Shown here piece by piece: positions 1 to 8,467 of a stretch of DNA of 64,000 nucleotides. The translations under genes and the position numbers were made by a program. A model generated the notes under the pieces. It saw only the letters and a program-made list of their open reading frames with translations. It searched no databases and was not told where the DNA came from. The stretch's first letter is position 1; each line of letters begins with the position of its first letter. Source of the stretch: Tianweitania populi (GTDB lineage Bacteria > Pseudomonadota > Alphaproteobacteria > Rhizobiales > Rhizobiaceae); the NCBI RefSeq assembly GCF_014652875.1, contig NZ_BMZQ01000001.1, positions 806,001 to 870,000 on the forward strand. Direction: 5' to 3'.

Positions 1-1344
1 GCCAGGAACCTCAGCGGCAATGTCGCGACGCGCGACATCGTGCAGGCGGCGGAAGCCTGGGTGCCGCAGATGAAGGAAGAGGGCGCCGACGTCGTGATCG
101 CGCTCTCGCATTCCGGCATCGACACCAAGAAGACCGACATGATGGAAAACGCCTCCTTCTTCCTGGCGGGCGTGGACGGCATCGACGCAATCTTCACCGG
201 CCACCAGCACCTGGTCTTCCCAGGCCCGAAGGACTTCCAGGATCTGCAGGGCGTCGATCCTAAGAAGGGCACGCTGCAGGGCAAGCAGGCCGTGATGGGC
301 GGCTTCTGGGGCTCGCATATGGGCCTGATCGACCTGCTGCTCGAGCGCGACGGCAGCAAATGGAAGGTTGTATCCGGCACGTCCGAAGCGCGACCGATCT
401 CCGAGCGCAAGGGCCGCGACACTGTGGCAACCGTCAAGGACGAGCAGAAGGTAGTCGAGGCCGTCGATGCCGAGCACAAGGCCACGCTGGATTATGTCCG
501 CCGCCCGGTCGGCAAGACCTCCGCGCCGCTCTACTCCTATTTCGCGCTGGTGGCCGACGATCCATCCGTGCAGATCGTGAGCCAGGCACAGACCTGGTAC
601 ATCAAGGATCTCTTGAAGGAGACGCAGTGGAAGGACCTGCCGGTTCTGTCTGCCGCGGCACCCTTCAAGTCCGGCGGTCGCGGCGGCGCGGATTACTACA
701 CCGACGTTCCGGCGGGCGACATCGCGATCCGCAATGTGGCCGACCTCTACCTATATCCCAACACCGTGCGCGCGCTGGAAGTCACCGGCGCGCAGGTTAA
801 GGAATGGCTGGAAATGTCGGCAGGCATCTTCCGGCAGGTCGAGCCTGGTAAGGCCGATCAGCCGCTGATCAACACGGAATTCCCGGCCTACAATTTCGAC
901 GTCATCGACGGCGTAACCTACAGAATAGACCTTTCGCAGCCGCCGAAATATGGCGTCAAAGGCGAGGTGCTGAATGCCCAGTCCAACCGCATCAAGGACC
1001 TGATGTTCGACAACAAGCCGATCGATCCGGCCGCCAAGTTCGTCGTCGTGTCCAACAACTACCGCGCGGGCGGCGGTGGCAACTTCCCGGAGATCAACGA
1101 GTCCAAGGTGATCTTCGAAGCCCCGGACACCAACCGCGACGTGATCGTGCGCTACATTGTCGACCAAGGCACGATCAACCCGTCTGCCGACGCCAACTGG
1201 TCCTTTGCATCCCTGCCGAACACCAGCGTTCTGTTTGAAACCGGACCGAAGGCGCGAGCCTTCATCGGCGATGTGAAGGCGGTCAAGATCGAGCCGGCCG
1301 GCGAGGGTGAGGGCGGCTTCGCAAAGTACCGCATTGCGCTCTAA
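1..1344 (+). CDS. cpdB: 2',3'-cyclic-nucleotide 2'-phosphodiesterase/3'-nucleotidase, C-terminal part
   Basis: The reading frame is open from base 1, so the 5' end lies outside the window and 447 codons are visible. The product is the periplasmic 5'-nucleotidase-family enzyme that hydrolyses 2',3'-cyclic nucleotides and 3'-nucleotides to salvage phosphate and nucleosides. The metallophosphatase end motif GHQH is at nt 199-210. The C-terminal 5'-nucleotidase domain follows, with the substrate-site segments YSYFALVADDPS (nt 529-564) and NNYRAGGGGNFP (nt 1054-1089) that mark the CpdB branch. A perfect terminator follows the stop. No neighbouring gene runs in the same direction downstream, so this is the end of its transcript. 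Confidence 0.9.
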   Translation, partial: ARNLSGNVATRDIVQAAEAWVPQMKEEGADVVIALSHSGIDTKKTDMMENASFFLAGVDGIDAIFTGHQHLVFPGPKDFQDLQGVDPKKGTLQGKQAVMGGFWGSHMGLIDLLLERDGSKWKVVSGTSEARPISERKGRDTVATVKDEQKVVEAVDAEHKATLDYVRRPVGKTSAPLYSYFALVADDPSVQIVSQAQTWYIKDLLKETQWKDLPVLSAAAPFKSGGRGGADYYTDVPAGDIAIRNVADLYLYPNTVRALEVTGAQVKEWLEMSAGIFRQVEPGKADQPLINTEFPAYNFDVIDGVTYRIDLSQPPKYGVKGEVLNAQSNRIKDLMFDNKPIDPAAKFVVVSNNYRAGGGGNFPEINESKVIFEAPDTNRDVIVRYIVDQGTINPSADANWSFASLPNTSVLFETGPKARAFIGDVKAVKIEPAGEGEGGFAKYRIAL

Positions 1345-1349
1345 GCAAC

Positions 1350-1381
1350 AAAAAAGGGCCGGATCAATCCGGCCCTTTTTT
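1350..1381. terminator. Bidirectional intrinsic terminator
   Basis: A perfect hairpin GGGCCGGAT-CA-ATCCGGCCC is flanked by an A-run on the left and a T-run on the right, so it reads as a Rho-independent terminator from either side. It separates cpdB from the convergent flavin-binding-like gene ending at 1409. Confidence 0.9.
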
Positions 1382-1408
1382 GCATCCATCAAACGCAGGA
1401 CGTCCTGA

Positions 1409-1828
1409 TTAGAAGTCCGTGAATTCCCCGGCTTCTTCGCCCTTCCACCATTTCAGACGATCGGCCTCAACCTTGATCATCACGATGTTCGGTGTGTCGA
1501 TGCCGTCTTCGAACCACTTGTCGAGGTCCGGGTTCCAATGGGCTTCGAACTCTTCCTTGTCGCGGATCAAGTCAGCATCGCCGGAAACAGCGACATAGAA
1601 GCCGTCATCGCCAGCAAAGCCCAGCGTTACGGCGGGCTCTTCCTCGATATCCGCGACCATGCGCGATTCTTCGTATGTGAAGTAATAGGAGTCGCCGTCG
1701 AAATCGACGTCACCATTGTTGCTCATGGGACGGCTTGCGAGGCTGCCGTCTTCGGTGACGGTGGTCAGCATCGCGATGTCGATGCCCTTCATTGCGGCGG
1801 CGATCTCTTCGAGCGTTTTCTCGGCCAT
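1409..1828 (-). CDS. Pyridoxamine 5'-phosphate oxidase-like (general stress protein 26 type) protein
   Basis: 139 aa, close to the usual size of the family. The fold is the split-barrel flavin-binding one: MAMLTT-type strand near residue 20, then SRPMSNNGDVDFDGDSYYFTYEES and a region rich in acidic residues, ending in the LKWWKGEEAGEF segment typical of GSP26-like proteins in alphaproteobacteria. Members bind FMN, FAD or F420-like cofactors and are linked to general stress; the substrate is unknown. The ATG is preceded by AAGGAGA on the minus strand. The gene stands alone between a terminator and the phosphatase gene. Confidence 0.8.
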   Translation of the reverse strand: MAEKTLEEIAAAMKGIDIAMLTTVTEDGSLASRPMSNNGDVDFDGDSYYFTYEESRMVADIEEEPAVTLGFAGDDGFYVAVSGDADLIRDKEEFEAHWNPDLDKWFEDGIDTPNIVMIKVEADRLKWWKGEEAGEFTDF

Positions 1829-1902
1829 GACCTGTCTCCTTGTTGGCCGCGTTCAACCGGCAGACACGATCTTGGTTCCGGCCAACCTCACACTTCCTGC
1901 CA

Positions 1903-2406
1903 CTATCCCAACAAGGTGAAGGGTGTGCCCTCGAAAGCCTCCGCTCCGCGCCCGATCGAGCGGATCGCAGCCACCATCCGGCCTTGCCGCCCAAGCAGAC
2001 CGTCGGCCAGCGCGACAATGCGCGGGTTTGGCGTCGCGGATGGCGAGCGCCAGCGCAGTTCCTGTGCCAGCGCCTCTTCACTGAGGTCCGGCCGAAGTGC
2101 AGCCGCAATGGCATAGGCCGCCGCCGTCGAACGGCTGATCCCGGCATAGCAATGGATCAGGATCGGATCGTCCGCTGAAACGCGTTCGGCAAACGCCAGG
2201 ATCGCCGCCACCTGCTCGCGCGACGGCGCGACATAACCCTCGCGCTCCTCCGCTATGTCATGCATGGCAAGCTGAAGATAGTCGTCCGCTTCGATACCCT
2301 CTGGCCGTTCAAACGTTGCCCCGATCGACTGCAGCGCAATCATCCGCCGCGCCTTCGAAGCAGCCAGCGTTTCCGGCAGATGCGACAGCGGCGTAACGTG
2401 GATCAT
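1903..2406 (-). CDS. Dual-specificity/tyrosine phosphatase family protein coupled to cobC
   Basis: 167 aa. The catalytic P-loop HCYAGISRS matches HCxxxxxR(S/T) of the cysteine-based protein tyrosine phosphatases, with the Cys nucleophile near residue 86. The general-acid Asp may be in the DDPI or earlier DDYLQ segment. The start ATG overlaps the TGA of cobC by 4 bp (2403-2406), so it is translated from the same message. The substrate is unknown. Because the position is shared with cobalamin genes, a role as a small-molecule phosphatase (for example alpha-ribazole phosphate) is conceivable, but this is inference only. Confidence 0.75.
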   Translation of the reverse strand: MIHVTPLSHLPETLAASKARRMIALQSIGATFERPEGIEADDYLQLAMHDIAEEREGYVAPSREQVAAILAFAERVSADDPILIHCYAGISRSTAAAYAIAAALRPDLSEEALAQELRWRSPSATPNPRIVALADGLLGRQGRMVAAIRSIGRGAEAFEGTPFTLLG

Positions 2407-3431
2407 GCCTGCGCTCTGAATGCAGTCAGTGCCGCCTCAAGCCGGCTCAGCGCATCGTCATCCGCTGGCAAGCCGATCCGCAGCACGTCATCGGCAAAGC
2501 GGAAGGGCCGCACCAGAATGCCGTGCTCGCCAAGCAGTTGGTACAAGGCCGCCGCATGAGCCGACTGGACATAGCGGAACAGGCTTGTCCCGCCGACAAT
2601 CTCCAAGCCGCGAGCGCTCAAGACGCGGTCAATTCGCGCCGCTTCTTCGCCAAGCCGTCGCCGCATGGCCTCTTTCCAAGCCTCGTCCGCCAACGCCTCT
2701 TTGGCAATATGCAGCGTCGGCCCAGAGACGGCCCAGGGTCCAAGCTGCGCATTCAGCCACTCCGCACGCCATCTCTCGGCTAGAACAAACCCCAACCGCA
2801 CCCCCGCTAATCCGAAGAACTTGCCGAAGGAACGCAGCACCACCAAGCCGCCGTCACCGACATCACCGGCAACGCTTTCGCCTTCTGGACCAACCTCCAT
2901 GAAGGCCTCGTCCACCACCAGCAGCCCGCCCTTGGCATGGAGATGTTTTGCGAGATCGAGCAGTTTCGCGCGCGGTACCACGCGCCCCGTCGGGTTGTTT
3001 GGGTTTACGATGACGGCCAGAACGGCGTCATAAAGATCGTCAATCGCGCCGGTTTCGGTGACCTGATGCCCCACCAAAGCGGCGGCACGCGCATGTTCCG
3101 CGTAAGTCGGCGACAGCACGGCCGCGCGACCGAGCTCAACCAGCCGCATCACCAATGGCAGCAGGATCTGCGTGCCCGGTCCGCAGGCGATGCAGCTCGG
3201 ATTGGCCACGCCGTAAGTGCTAGCCGCAAGCCTCGCCAACTCTGCCGTTTCCGCTGGCTCCGGCAGACGCGAGAAGGCGGTGGCGGGCAGGGGCGAAAAC
3301 GGATAGGCGTGCGGATTGATCCCCGTCGACAAGTCGATCCACGGCTTGGGAGCCTCTGGAAACCGCGCTTCAGCGCGCGCCAGGCTGCCGCCATGGTCCG
3401 GCACCTCAGACACGTCAGCCTGGTTGCGCAT
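2403..3431 (-). CDS. cobC: L-threonine-O-3-phosphate decarboxylase (cobalamin aminopropanol arm)
   Basis: 342 aa, PLP-dependent fold-type I enzyme that makes (R)-1-amino-2-propanol O-phosphate for the nucleotide-loop linker; equivalent to CobD of Salmonella. The N-terminus HGGSL plus WIDLSTGINPHAYP is the CobC signature. NPNNPTGR (near residue 143) and the PLP-lysine segment LRSFGKFFGLAGVRLGF (near residue 200) are present. Its ATG shares the palindromic CATG at 3429-3432 with the divergent cobD start, so both genes begin with no leader between them. Confidence 0.9.
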   Translation of the reverse strand: MRNQADVSEVPDHGGSLARAEARFPEAPKPWIDLSTGINPHAYPFSPLPATAFSRLPEPAETAELARLAASTYGVANPSCIACGPGTQILLPLVMRLVELGRAAVLSPTYAEHARAAALVGHQVTETGAIDDLYDAVLAVIVNPNNPTGRVVPRAKLLDLAKHLHAKGGLLVVDEAFMEVGPEGESVAGDVGDGGLVVLRSFGKFFGLAGVRLGFVLAERWRAEWLNAQLGPWAVSGPTLHIAKEALADEAWKEAMRRRLGEEAARIDRVLSARGLEIVGGTSLFRYVQSAHAAALYQLLGEHGILVRPFRFADDVLRIGLPADDDALSRLEAALTAFRAQA

Positions 3432-4401
3432 GTTCGTCCTGCTCGCTCTTCTCGCTCTGATCCTCGAACTCGCGTTGGGCTATCCCCACCGCCTGTTCGC
3501 CGGCATCGGCCACCCCGTGACCTGGATCGGCGCTCTGATCTCGCGTCTGGAACGCACGCTTAACCGACCCGACTTCCGCGACGCAACTCGGAAAGCCAGC
3601 GGCGGGCTGACGCTGATCGTTCTGATCGCAGCCGCTGGCGGGATCGGCTTCGCCATCCAGACGGTGCTCGGCGATGGCTGGGCGCTGATCGTCACCGCGC
3701 TCATCGCCAGCGCGCTTCCCGCCCAACGCAGCCTCGCCACCCACGTCCAGGCTGTTGCCCAGGCGCTTGAAGCCGAAGGCCTGACCGACGGTCGCCGCGC
3801 CGTGTCCATGATCGTTGGTCGCGATCCCGAACAGCTTGACGAACCCGCCGTCTGCCGCGCGGCAATCGAAAGCCTCGCGGAAAACTTCTCCGACGGCATC
3901 GTCGCGCCAGCCTTCTGGCTGGCCGTTGGCGGGCTGGCCGGCGGTGCGGCCTACAAGGCGGTCAACACGGCGGATTCCATGATCGGCCACAAGAACGCGC
4001 GCTATCAGCAGTTCGGCTGGGCGTCCGCCCGCTTCGACGACCTGATCAACCTGCCGGCTTCGCGCCTGACCGCGCTTCTGGTCATCGCCGCCGCCGCGAT
4101 CCTGCCCAGCTGCTCCGCTGCGGGCGCCTGGAAGGCGGTGCGGCGCGATGCGGGCAAGCACCGTTCGCCGAATGCCGGCTGGCCGGAAGCCGCCTTCGCC
4201 GGTGCGCTCTGCCTTGCGCTGAACGGTCCGCGCTCCTATGGCGGCGTCCAGGTCCACGACGCCTTCATGGGCGAGGGCGGTCGCCGCGATGCAACCGCCG
4301 CCGATATCCGCCGCGCGCTTCGCCTTTACTGGACCGCCGACCTGTTGATGGTAGCTTTGGCCGGCGTGACCGCGCTGGCGCTCTTCACCGTGCATGGCTG
4401 A
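3430..4401 (+). CDS. cobD: Adenosylcobinamide-phosphate synthase (CbiB/CobD)
   Basis: 323 aa polytopic inner-membrane protein that joins aminopropanol phosphate to adenosylcobyric acid. The start [19 protein letters not shown] at 3430 gives the expected first membrane segment; longer upstream readings overlap cobC and lack similarity to the family. The motif [12 protein letters not shown] followed by [17 protein letters not shown] is diagnostic. The ATG overlaps the divergent cobC ATG, and the 3' end overlaps cobQ tail-to-tail by 17 bp. Confidence 0.9.
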   Translation: MFVLLALLALILELALGYPHRLFAGIGHPVTWIGALISRLERTLNRPDFRDATRKASGGLTLIVLIAAAGGIGFAIQTVLGDGWALIVTALIASALPAQRSLATHVQAVAQALEAEGLTDGRRAVSMIVGRDPEQLDEPAVCRAAIESLAENFSDGIVAPAFWLAVGGLAGGAAYKAVNTADSMIGHKNARYQQFGWASARFDDLINLPASRLTALLVIAAAAILPSCSAAGAWKAVRRDAGKHRSPNAGWPEAAFAGALCLALNGPRSYGGVQVHDAFMGEGGRRDATAADIRRALRLYWTADLLMVALAGVTALALFTVHG

Positions 4402-5848
4402 GCATCGCATTCAAATCAAGGAAGCGCTCGCAATGCGCGGCCAGCCCGTCCAGCACGTGGTCGACGCCTGCATCGTAGTCGGCCAGCTGCGACGTGCCGC
4501 CGAGCTTCGCCAACCAAGCCGCTCGCTGCGCATCGTCGGCAAAGAAGCCATGCACATAGGTGCCTGACACCAGCCCGTCCGCTGACACCGCGCCATCCAA
4601 ACGCCCGTCGCTCAGCTGCGCAAACGGCTTTTTCGTGCCCGGCCCGCCCGTGCGCCCCACATGCATTTCATAGCCCCGGAACGCGTCGCCATCGCCCGTC
4701 GTGCCGGTCACCGGATGCAGCGCCTTGTCCGACGTCAGCACCGTGTCGACGTCCAACAGCCCTAGCGCCTCTACCGCGCCGGCCGGCCCCTCGATGCCAT
4801 TCGGATCGCTGATCGTCTTCCCCAGCATCTGGAACCCGCCGCATAGACCCAGCACATGCCCGCCGCGTCTTACATGCGCTTGCAGATCAATGCCGAAGCC
4901 TGCGTCCTTCAACACATGCAAGTCGGCAATCGTCGCCTTGGACCCCGGCAGCAGAACAAGGTCTGCATCGCCGGGCAGGGCTGTTCCTGGCCACACGCGA
5001 ACGAGCTCCACATCAGGTTCGGCGTCCAGCGGATCGAGATCGTCGAAGTTGGAGATCGAAGGCAGGATCGGCACCGCGATCCGCACCTTGCCTGACCCTT
5101 CCTTACGCGCAGCCTTGGCGGTCAGCGCCAAGGCGTCTTCGGCAGGCAGCCGCCGCGCATCCTCGAAATGCGGCAGCAGTCCGAAAGCGCGCCAGCCCGT
5201 CTGCTCCGCAATCGTCACCATGCCCGCATCGAACAAGGAGGGATCGCCACGAAACCGGTTAACCAGAAAGCCGCAGATCATCGCGGCATCTTCGGGCTCG
5301 ATGACATGCTTGGTCCCAACCAGGCTCGCGATCACCCCGCCGCGATCGATGTCGCCGATCAGCACCACGGGCACGTCACCCGCACGCGCAAAGCCCATAT
5401 TGGCGATGTCGTTAGCGCGCAGATTGACTTCGGACGCGCTGCCGGCACCTTCCACCAGCACCAGGTTGGCCTCCGCCTTCAAGCGCCCAAAACTCTCCAG
5501 AACCCGAGGCATCAGCCCTGCCTTCATGCTCTGATAGGCCCGGGCATCGGCATTGCCGATCACCTTGCCCTGCACCACCACTTGCGCGCCAACCTGGCTT
5601 TGCGGCTTAAGCAGGATCGGGTTCATGTGCACGGTCAGCGGCGTGCGGCAGGCCAGCGCCTGCAGCGCCTGCGCCCGGCCGATCTCGCCGCCATCGTCAG
5701 TCACCGCAGCATTGTTCGACATGTTCTGCGGCTTGAACGGCCGAACGGTCAGCCCGCGATTAACAAAGGCGCGGCAAAGGCCAGCCACCACCAGCGACTT
5801 GCCGACATCCGAGCCGGTGCCCTGGAACATGAGAGCGCGCGCAGTCAT
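4385..5848 (-). CDS. cobQ: Adenosylcobyric acid synthase (glutamine-hydrolysing)
   Basis: 487 aa. It amidates side chains b, d, e and g of adenosylcobyrinic acid a,c-diamide using glutamine and ATP. The N-terminal dethiobiotin-synthetase-like domain starts [14 protein letters not shown] (P-loop). The C-terminal glutamine amidotransferase domain has the nucleophile segment [11 protein letters not shown] near residue 335 and the catalytic His in GTYVHGFF near residue 433. It is the last gene of the leftward riboswitch-controlled operon, 4 bp after cobO. Confidence 0.95.
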   Translation of the reverse strand: MTARALMFQGTGSDVGKSLVVAGLCRAFVNRGLTVRPFKPQNMSNNAAVTDDGGEIGRAQALQALACRTPLTVHMNPILLKPQSQVGAQVVVQGKVIGNADARAYQSMKAGLMPRVLESFGRLKAEANLVLVEGAGSASEVNLRANDIANMGFARAGDVPVVLIGDIDRGGVIASLVGTKHVIEPEDAAMICGFLVNRFRGDPSLFDAGMVTIAEQTGWRAFGLLPHFEDARRLPAEDALALTAKAARKEGSGKVRIAVPILPSISNFDDLDPLDAEPDVELVRVWPGTALPGDADLVLLPGSKATIADLHVLKDAGFGIDLQAHVRRGGHVLGLCGGFQMLGKTISDPNGIEGPAGAVEALGLLDVDTVLTSDKALHPVTGTTGDGDAFRGYEMHVGRTGGPGTKKPFAQLSDGRLDGAVSADGLVSGTYVHGFFADDAQRAAWLAKLGGTSQLADYDAGVDHVLDGLAAHCERFLDLNAMLSHAR

Positions 5849-5852
5849 CGCG

Positions 5853-6467
5853 CTAGAACTCGATGCCCTGCTGCGCCTTCACGCCAGCCTTGAAGTGGTG
5901 CTTCGTGGCCGTCATTTCCGTCACCAGATCCGCGGCGTCCACCAGCGCCGGCTTGGCGTTGCGGCCGGTGACCACGACATGCAGGTCCGGCCGCCGCGCG
6001 CTGAGTGTCGCCACGACCTTCTCGAGATTGAGATATTCGTAGCGCAGCGCGATGTTGAGTTCATCGAGGATCACCAGCCCGATCATCGGATCAGCCAGCA
6101 ACTCCTCCGCCTTGGCCCAGGCCCGCTCCGCCGCCGCGATATCGCGCTGCAGATCCTGCGTTTCCCAAGTAAAACCCTCGCCCATCGTGTGCCACACGAC
6201 CTGATCGCCGAAGCGCTTGAAGGCATCCATTTCGCCCGTATGCCAGGCGCCTTTCACGAACTGCACGACACCGACGCGCTTGTTATACCCCAGCATACGC
6301 AAGGCCAGCCCGAAGGCGGCCGTCGTCTTGCCCTTGCCGGGACCGGTGTTGACGATCAGCAGGCCCTTCTCGACCGTTTTTTCGGCCACTTCGGCATCCT
6401 GGACCTGCTTGCGCTTCTCCATTTTGGCCTTATGGCGGGCGGCTTCTTCAGCGTCGATTTCAGTCAT
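5853..6467 (-). CDS. cobO: Cob(I)yrinic acid a,c-diamide adenosyltransferase (CobA/CobO family)
   Basis: 204 aa. It transfers the 5'-deoxyadenosyl group from ATP to cob(I)yrinic acid a,c-diamide. The P-loop [18 protein letters not shown] is near residue 40, preceded by the usual charged helix [10 protein letters not shown]. The C-terminus ends with the family-typical [15 protein letters not shown]. The gene abuts cobP with no gap (cobP stop 6468-6470, cobO ATG 6465-6467), which indicates translational coupling. Confidence 0.95.
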   Translation of the reverse strand: MTEIDAEEAARHKAKMEKRKQVQDAEVAEKTVEKGLLIVNTGPGKGKTTAAFGLALRMLGYNKRVGVVQFVKGAWHTGEMDAFKRFGDQVVWHTMGEGFTWETQDLQRDIAAAERAWAKAEELLADPMIGLVILDELNIALRYEYLNLEKVVATLSARRPDLHVVVTGRNAKPALVDAADLVTEMTATKHHFKAGVKAQQGIEF

Positions 6468-6992
6468 TCACTTCACTTTCATCGGCAGGCCGGCCACGGT
6501 GAACAGAACCTCGTCGGCCAGCGCCGCGATCTTCTGGTTGAGCCGCCCCTGTTCGTCTCGGAACCGCCGCGCCAGCGCATTTTCCGGCACGATGCTCAGG
6601 CCCACTTCGTTGGACACGACATACCAGGGGCCGGTCGGAGCGGACAACACGGAACACAGCTCGCCCGCTGCTGCATCAACATCACGCTCCGCCAGCATGA
6701 TGTTGGTCAGCCAAAGCGTCAGGCAATCGAGCAGCATTGGCGTGTCCGCCGGCAAAGCACGCAACGTTTCAGCCAGATCGAACGGCGCATCCAGCGTTCG
6801 CCAGCCTTGCTCGCGCCGATCCCGATGATGCGCGATCCGCTCGCGCATCTCGTCGTCAAAGGGTTGCGCCGTGGCGATATAGGTCCAGGGCGCGGGCAAG
6901 GTGGTAATAAGCCGCTCGGCATGCAGGCTCTTGCCAGAGCGTGCGCCGCCGAGCAGAAAGGTCAGCCGGCCCAGTGTGGTCGGTTCAGGCAA
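6468..6992 (-). CDS. cobP: Adenosylcobinamide kinase / adenosylcobinamide-phosphate guanylyltransferase
   Basis: 174 aa bifunctional enzyme (CobU in enterics) that phosphorylates adenosylcobinamide and then adds GMP. The P-loop LLGGARSGKSLHAERL is near residue 13, and the segment DCLTLWLTN near residue 89 and SNEVGLSIVPENALARRFRD near residue 127 are the conserved CobU motifs. The start overlaps the end of cbtA by 8 bp. Confidence 0.95.
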   Translation of the reverse strand: MPEPTTLGRLTFLLGGARSGKSLHAERLITTLPAPWTYIATAQPFDDEMRERIAHHRDRREQGWRTLDAPFDLAETLRALPADTPMLLDCLTLWLTNIMLAERDVDAAAGELCSVLSAPTGPWYVVSNEVGLSIVPENALARRFRDEQGRLNQKIAALADEVLFTVAGLPMKVK

Positions 6993-7740
6993 GCCGCGGC
7001 CGCGCTGTCACGGCATCGTCCACGACGCGGTTGCGCAGCAGCGCGGTCATCACGCCGAGTACGGCCCAGAACACCAGGTTGGTGACGGTGACGGCCACCA
7101 CGAACTGATGATGTAGACCTTCCGGTATCGGCGACTCATGGCTTTCCGGCTGCGGTGCGCCGATCAGATGCGGCACGACCAGCAGCGCGATGCCGCCAAT
7201 CGCCAGCCACGATGCGCGGCCAAAGACCACCAGCGCCAAACCAGCCGCCGTTGCGAGCACCGTGCCCGTCCACCAGATCTGCCGCGGCAGGAGTTCGGCG
7301 GCCGGCATGGCCGGTAGTTCCGGCGGAAGGCCGAGACCGGGCGCAAGGGTGAACACGGCAAAACCGGCGAAGCCCCAAAGCAGGCCTTGGCGCAGGGTGG
7401 TTATGCCGCCAGCAAATTCCGAGGCGACCACGAGAAGCAGCGCAAAGCCGATGCCGGTCACGATGTTGGCGAGTGCAGTAAAGGCCGTGCGCTCGAAGCC
7501 GTCAGCCGGCGCCCAGCCGTCCTCATCATGTTCATGCGCGGGAACGGCAGGCGCCTCGCTGCTGACGGGTGCGGTCGCATCCGCCGCACCATGCTCATGC
7601 GCTTCGGGCGCTGCATTCTCGAAGGTCTCCGCCTGCAAGATCAGCGGCACGGTCGACGTGACCTGAAGCGCGGTCATAACGAGGCCGGCGCATAGCCCGG
7701 CCAGCGCCGCGAGAAACACGACGTTACGAAAAAGGGTCAT
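6985..7740 (-). CDS. cbtA: CbtA family cobalt transporter subunit
   Basis: 251 aa integral membrane protein with about five hydrophobic segments (residues 7-30, 90-110, 120-140, 160-195, 220-240). The His- and acid-rich loop between the first two segments (HEHGAADATAP, PAHEHDEDGW) suits binding of a divalent metal. CbtA/CbtB pairs are predicted cobalt transporters found under B12 riboswitches. It starts 15 bp after cbtB and overlaps cobP, so cobalt uptake and cobalamin assembly share one mRNA. Confidence 0.9.
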   Translation of the reverse strand: MTLFRNVVFLAALAGLCAGLVMTALQVTSTVPLILQAETFENAAPEAHEHGAADATAPVSSEAPAVPAHEHDEDGWAPADGFERTAFTALANIVTGIGFALLLVVASEFAGGITTLRQGLLWGFAGFAVFTLAPGLGLPPELPAMPAAELLPRQIWWTGTVLATAAGLALVVFGRASWLAIGGIALLVVPHLIGAPQPESHESPIPEGLHHQFVVAVTVTNLVFWAVLGVMTALLRNRVVDDAVTARPRLA

Positions 7741-7755
7741 GAGATCGTCCCTGGG

Positions 7756-7944
7756 TTAGTGGCAGGGAAAAGCCATGGAATGCCGGTAATCGTGTCCGGC
7801 GTTGTGCACGGCTTCGATATGCGAGAAGCCGACGAAGCCGATCACGAGGAGGCCGAGCAGCGCGGCCATCATCAAGGGCAGCGTCTGAGCCTGAGTATGG
7901 GTCTCAACCGAAGCGCCGGCAGGCGCGAGTGTCGAAGTCGTCAT
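7756..7944 (-). CDS. cbtB: CbtB family small cobalt transporter subunit
   Basis: 62 aa with a single membrane helix (LMMAALLGLLVIGFVGF) and the family-defining C-terminal metal-binding tail HIEAVHNAGHDYRHSMAFPCH. The third in-frame ATG (7944) is chosen because GGAAGGA sits 5-6 bases upstream of it; two ATGs at 7965 and 7950 are too close to or before this ribosome-binding site. It is the first gene after the leftward AdoCbl riboswitch. Confidence 0.9.
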   Translation of the reverse strand: MTTSTLAPAGASVETHTQAQTLPLMMAALLGLLVIGFVGFSHIEAVHNAGHDYRHSMAFPCH

Positions 7945-7989
7945 GATCATCCTTCCGCCCTCCACCCGAGGGCACGTTACGAGTTCACG

Positions 7990-8160
7990 TCTACGGCAGG
8001 TTTCCTGGCTTGCGACTCCAGCGCTTCAACCGACCTTCCCGGAACTATCTCCAGTGGCACTCGGCAAAACTCGTCGCTTACAGTTGCGGGGGCAGCCGCG
8101 GCTTAGGACACCGTCCTCACCGCGTTCCCTTGATCCCTTGCGGGAACCGTCGACAAAGCC
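7990..8160 (-). promoter_or_regulatory. Adenosylcobalamin riboswitch controlling cbtBA-cobPOQ
   Basis: Read on the minus strand, the B12 box GCAAGCCAGGAAACCTGCCG lies at 7994-8013, preceded by the GCCACTG element (8052-8058) and the CCCCGCAACTGT core (about 8082-8095). These appear in the order and spacing of the cobalamin riboswitch. It lies in the leader of cbtB and should lower expression of cobalt uptake and late cob genes when AdoCbl is plentiful. Exact ends are approximate. Confidence 0.93.
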
Positions 8161-8188
8161 AGCATAGAGCTTTCACATTGTCGTGCAA
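8161..8188 (-). promoter_or_regulatory. Candidate sigma70-type promoter for cbtB operon
   Basis: On the minus strand TTGCAC (8183-8188), a 16-base spacer and TATGCT (8161-8166) lie directly upstream of the riboswitch start. The match is moderate, but the position fits the 5' end of the riboswitch leader. Confidence 0.5.
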
Positions 8189-8238
8189 TCGGATTCGCGA
8201 CACGCGCTGAACATCGTGCGTCGCGCGAAGTCGTCGCG

Positions 8239-8268
8239 TTGACAGCCGCTCGCGCCAAGCCGTACAAG
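8239..8268 (+). promoter_or_regulatory. Candidate promoter for the rightward cobW-cobN operon
   Basis: A perfect -35 TTGACA (8239-8244) is followed by an 18-base spacer and TACAAG (8263-8268), just upstream of the plus-strand riboswitch. It is divergent from the cbtB promoter, about 50 bp away. Confidence 0.55.
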
Positions 8269-8274
8269 CGTTGC

Positions 8275-8450
8275 CGACGGTCTGCCGGCCGCAAAGCCGG
8301 GAGCTAAGAGGGAATGCGGTGCGCGAAAGCCACTCCGCAGCTGTCCCCGCAACTGTGATCGGGTGAGCGATCCTTCCAAGAGCCACTGGGCCAGAAGCCT
8401 GGGAAGGCGGAAGAAGCGCGATGATCCGAGAGCCAGGAGACCTGCCGTCA
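8275..8450 (+). promoter_or_regulatory. Adenosylcobalamin riboswitch controlling the DUF1636-cobW-cobN operon
   Basis: The B12 box GAGAGCCAGGAGACCTGCCG is at about 8429-8448, GCCACTGG at 8392-8399, and the core CCCCGCAACTGTGA at about 8345-8358. The order and spacing match the AdoCbl riboswitch. It precedes the DUF1636 gene and hence the long plus-strand cob operon. Exact ends are approximate. Confidence 0.95.
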
Positions 8451-8467
8451 GCGAACTGATCCTGAAC

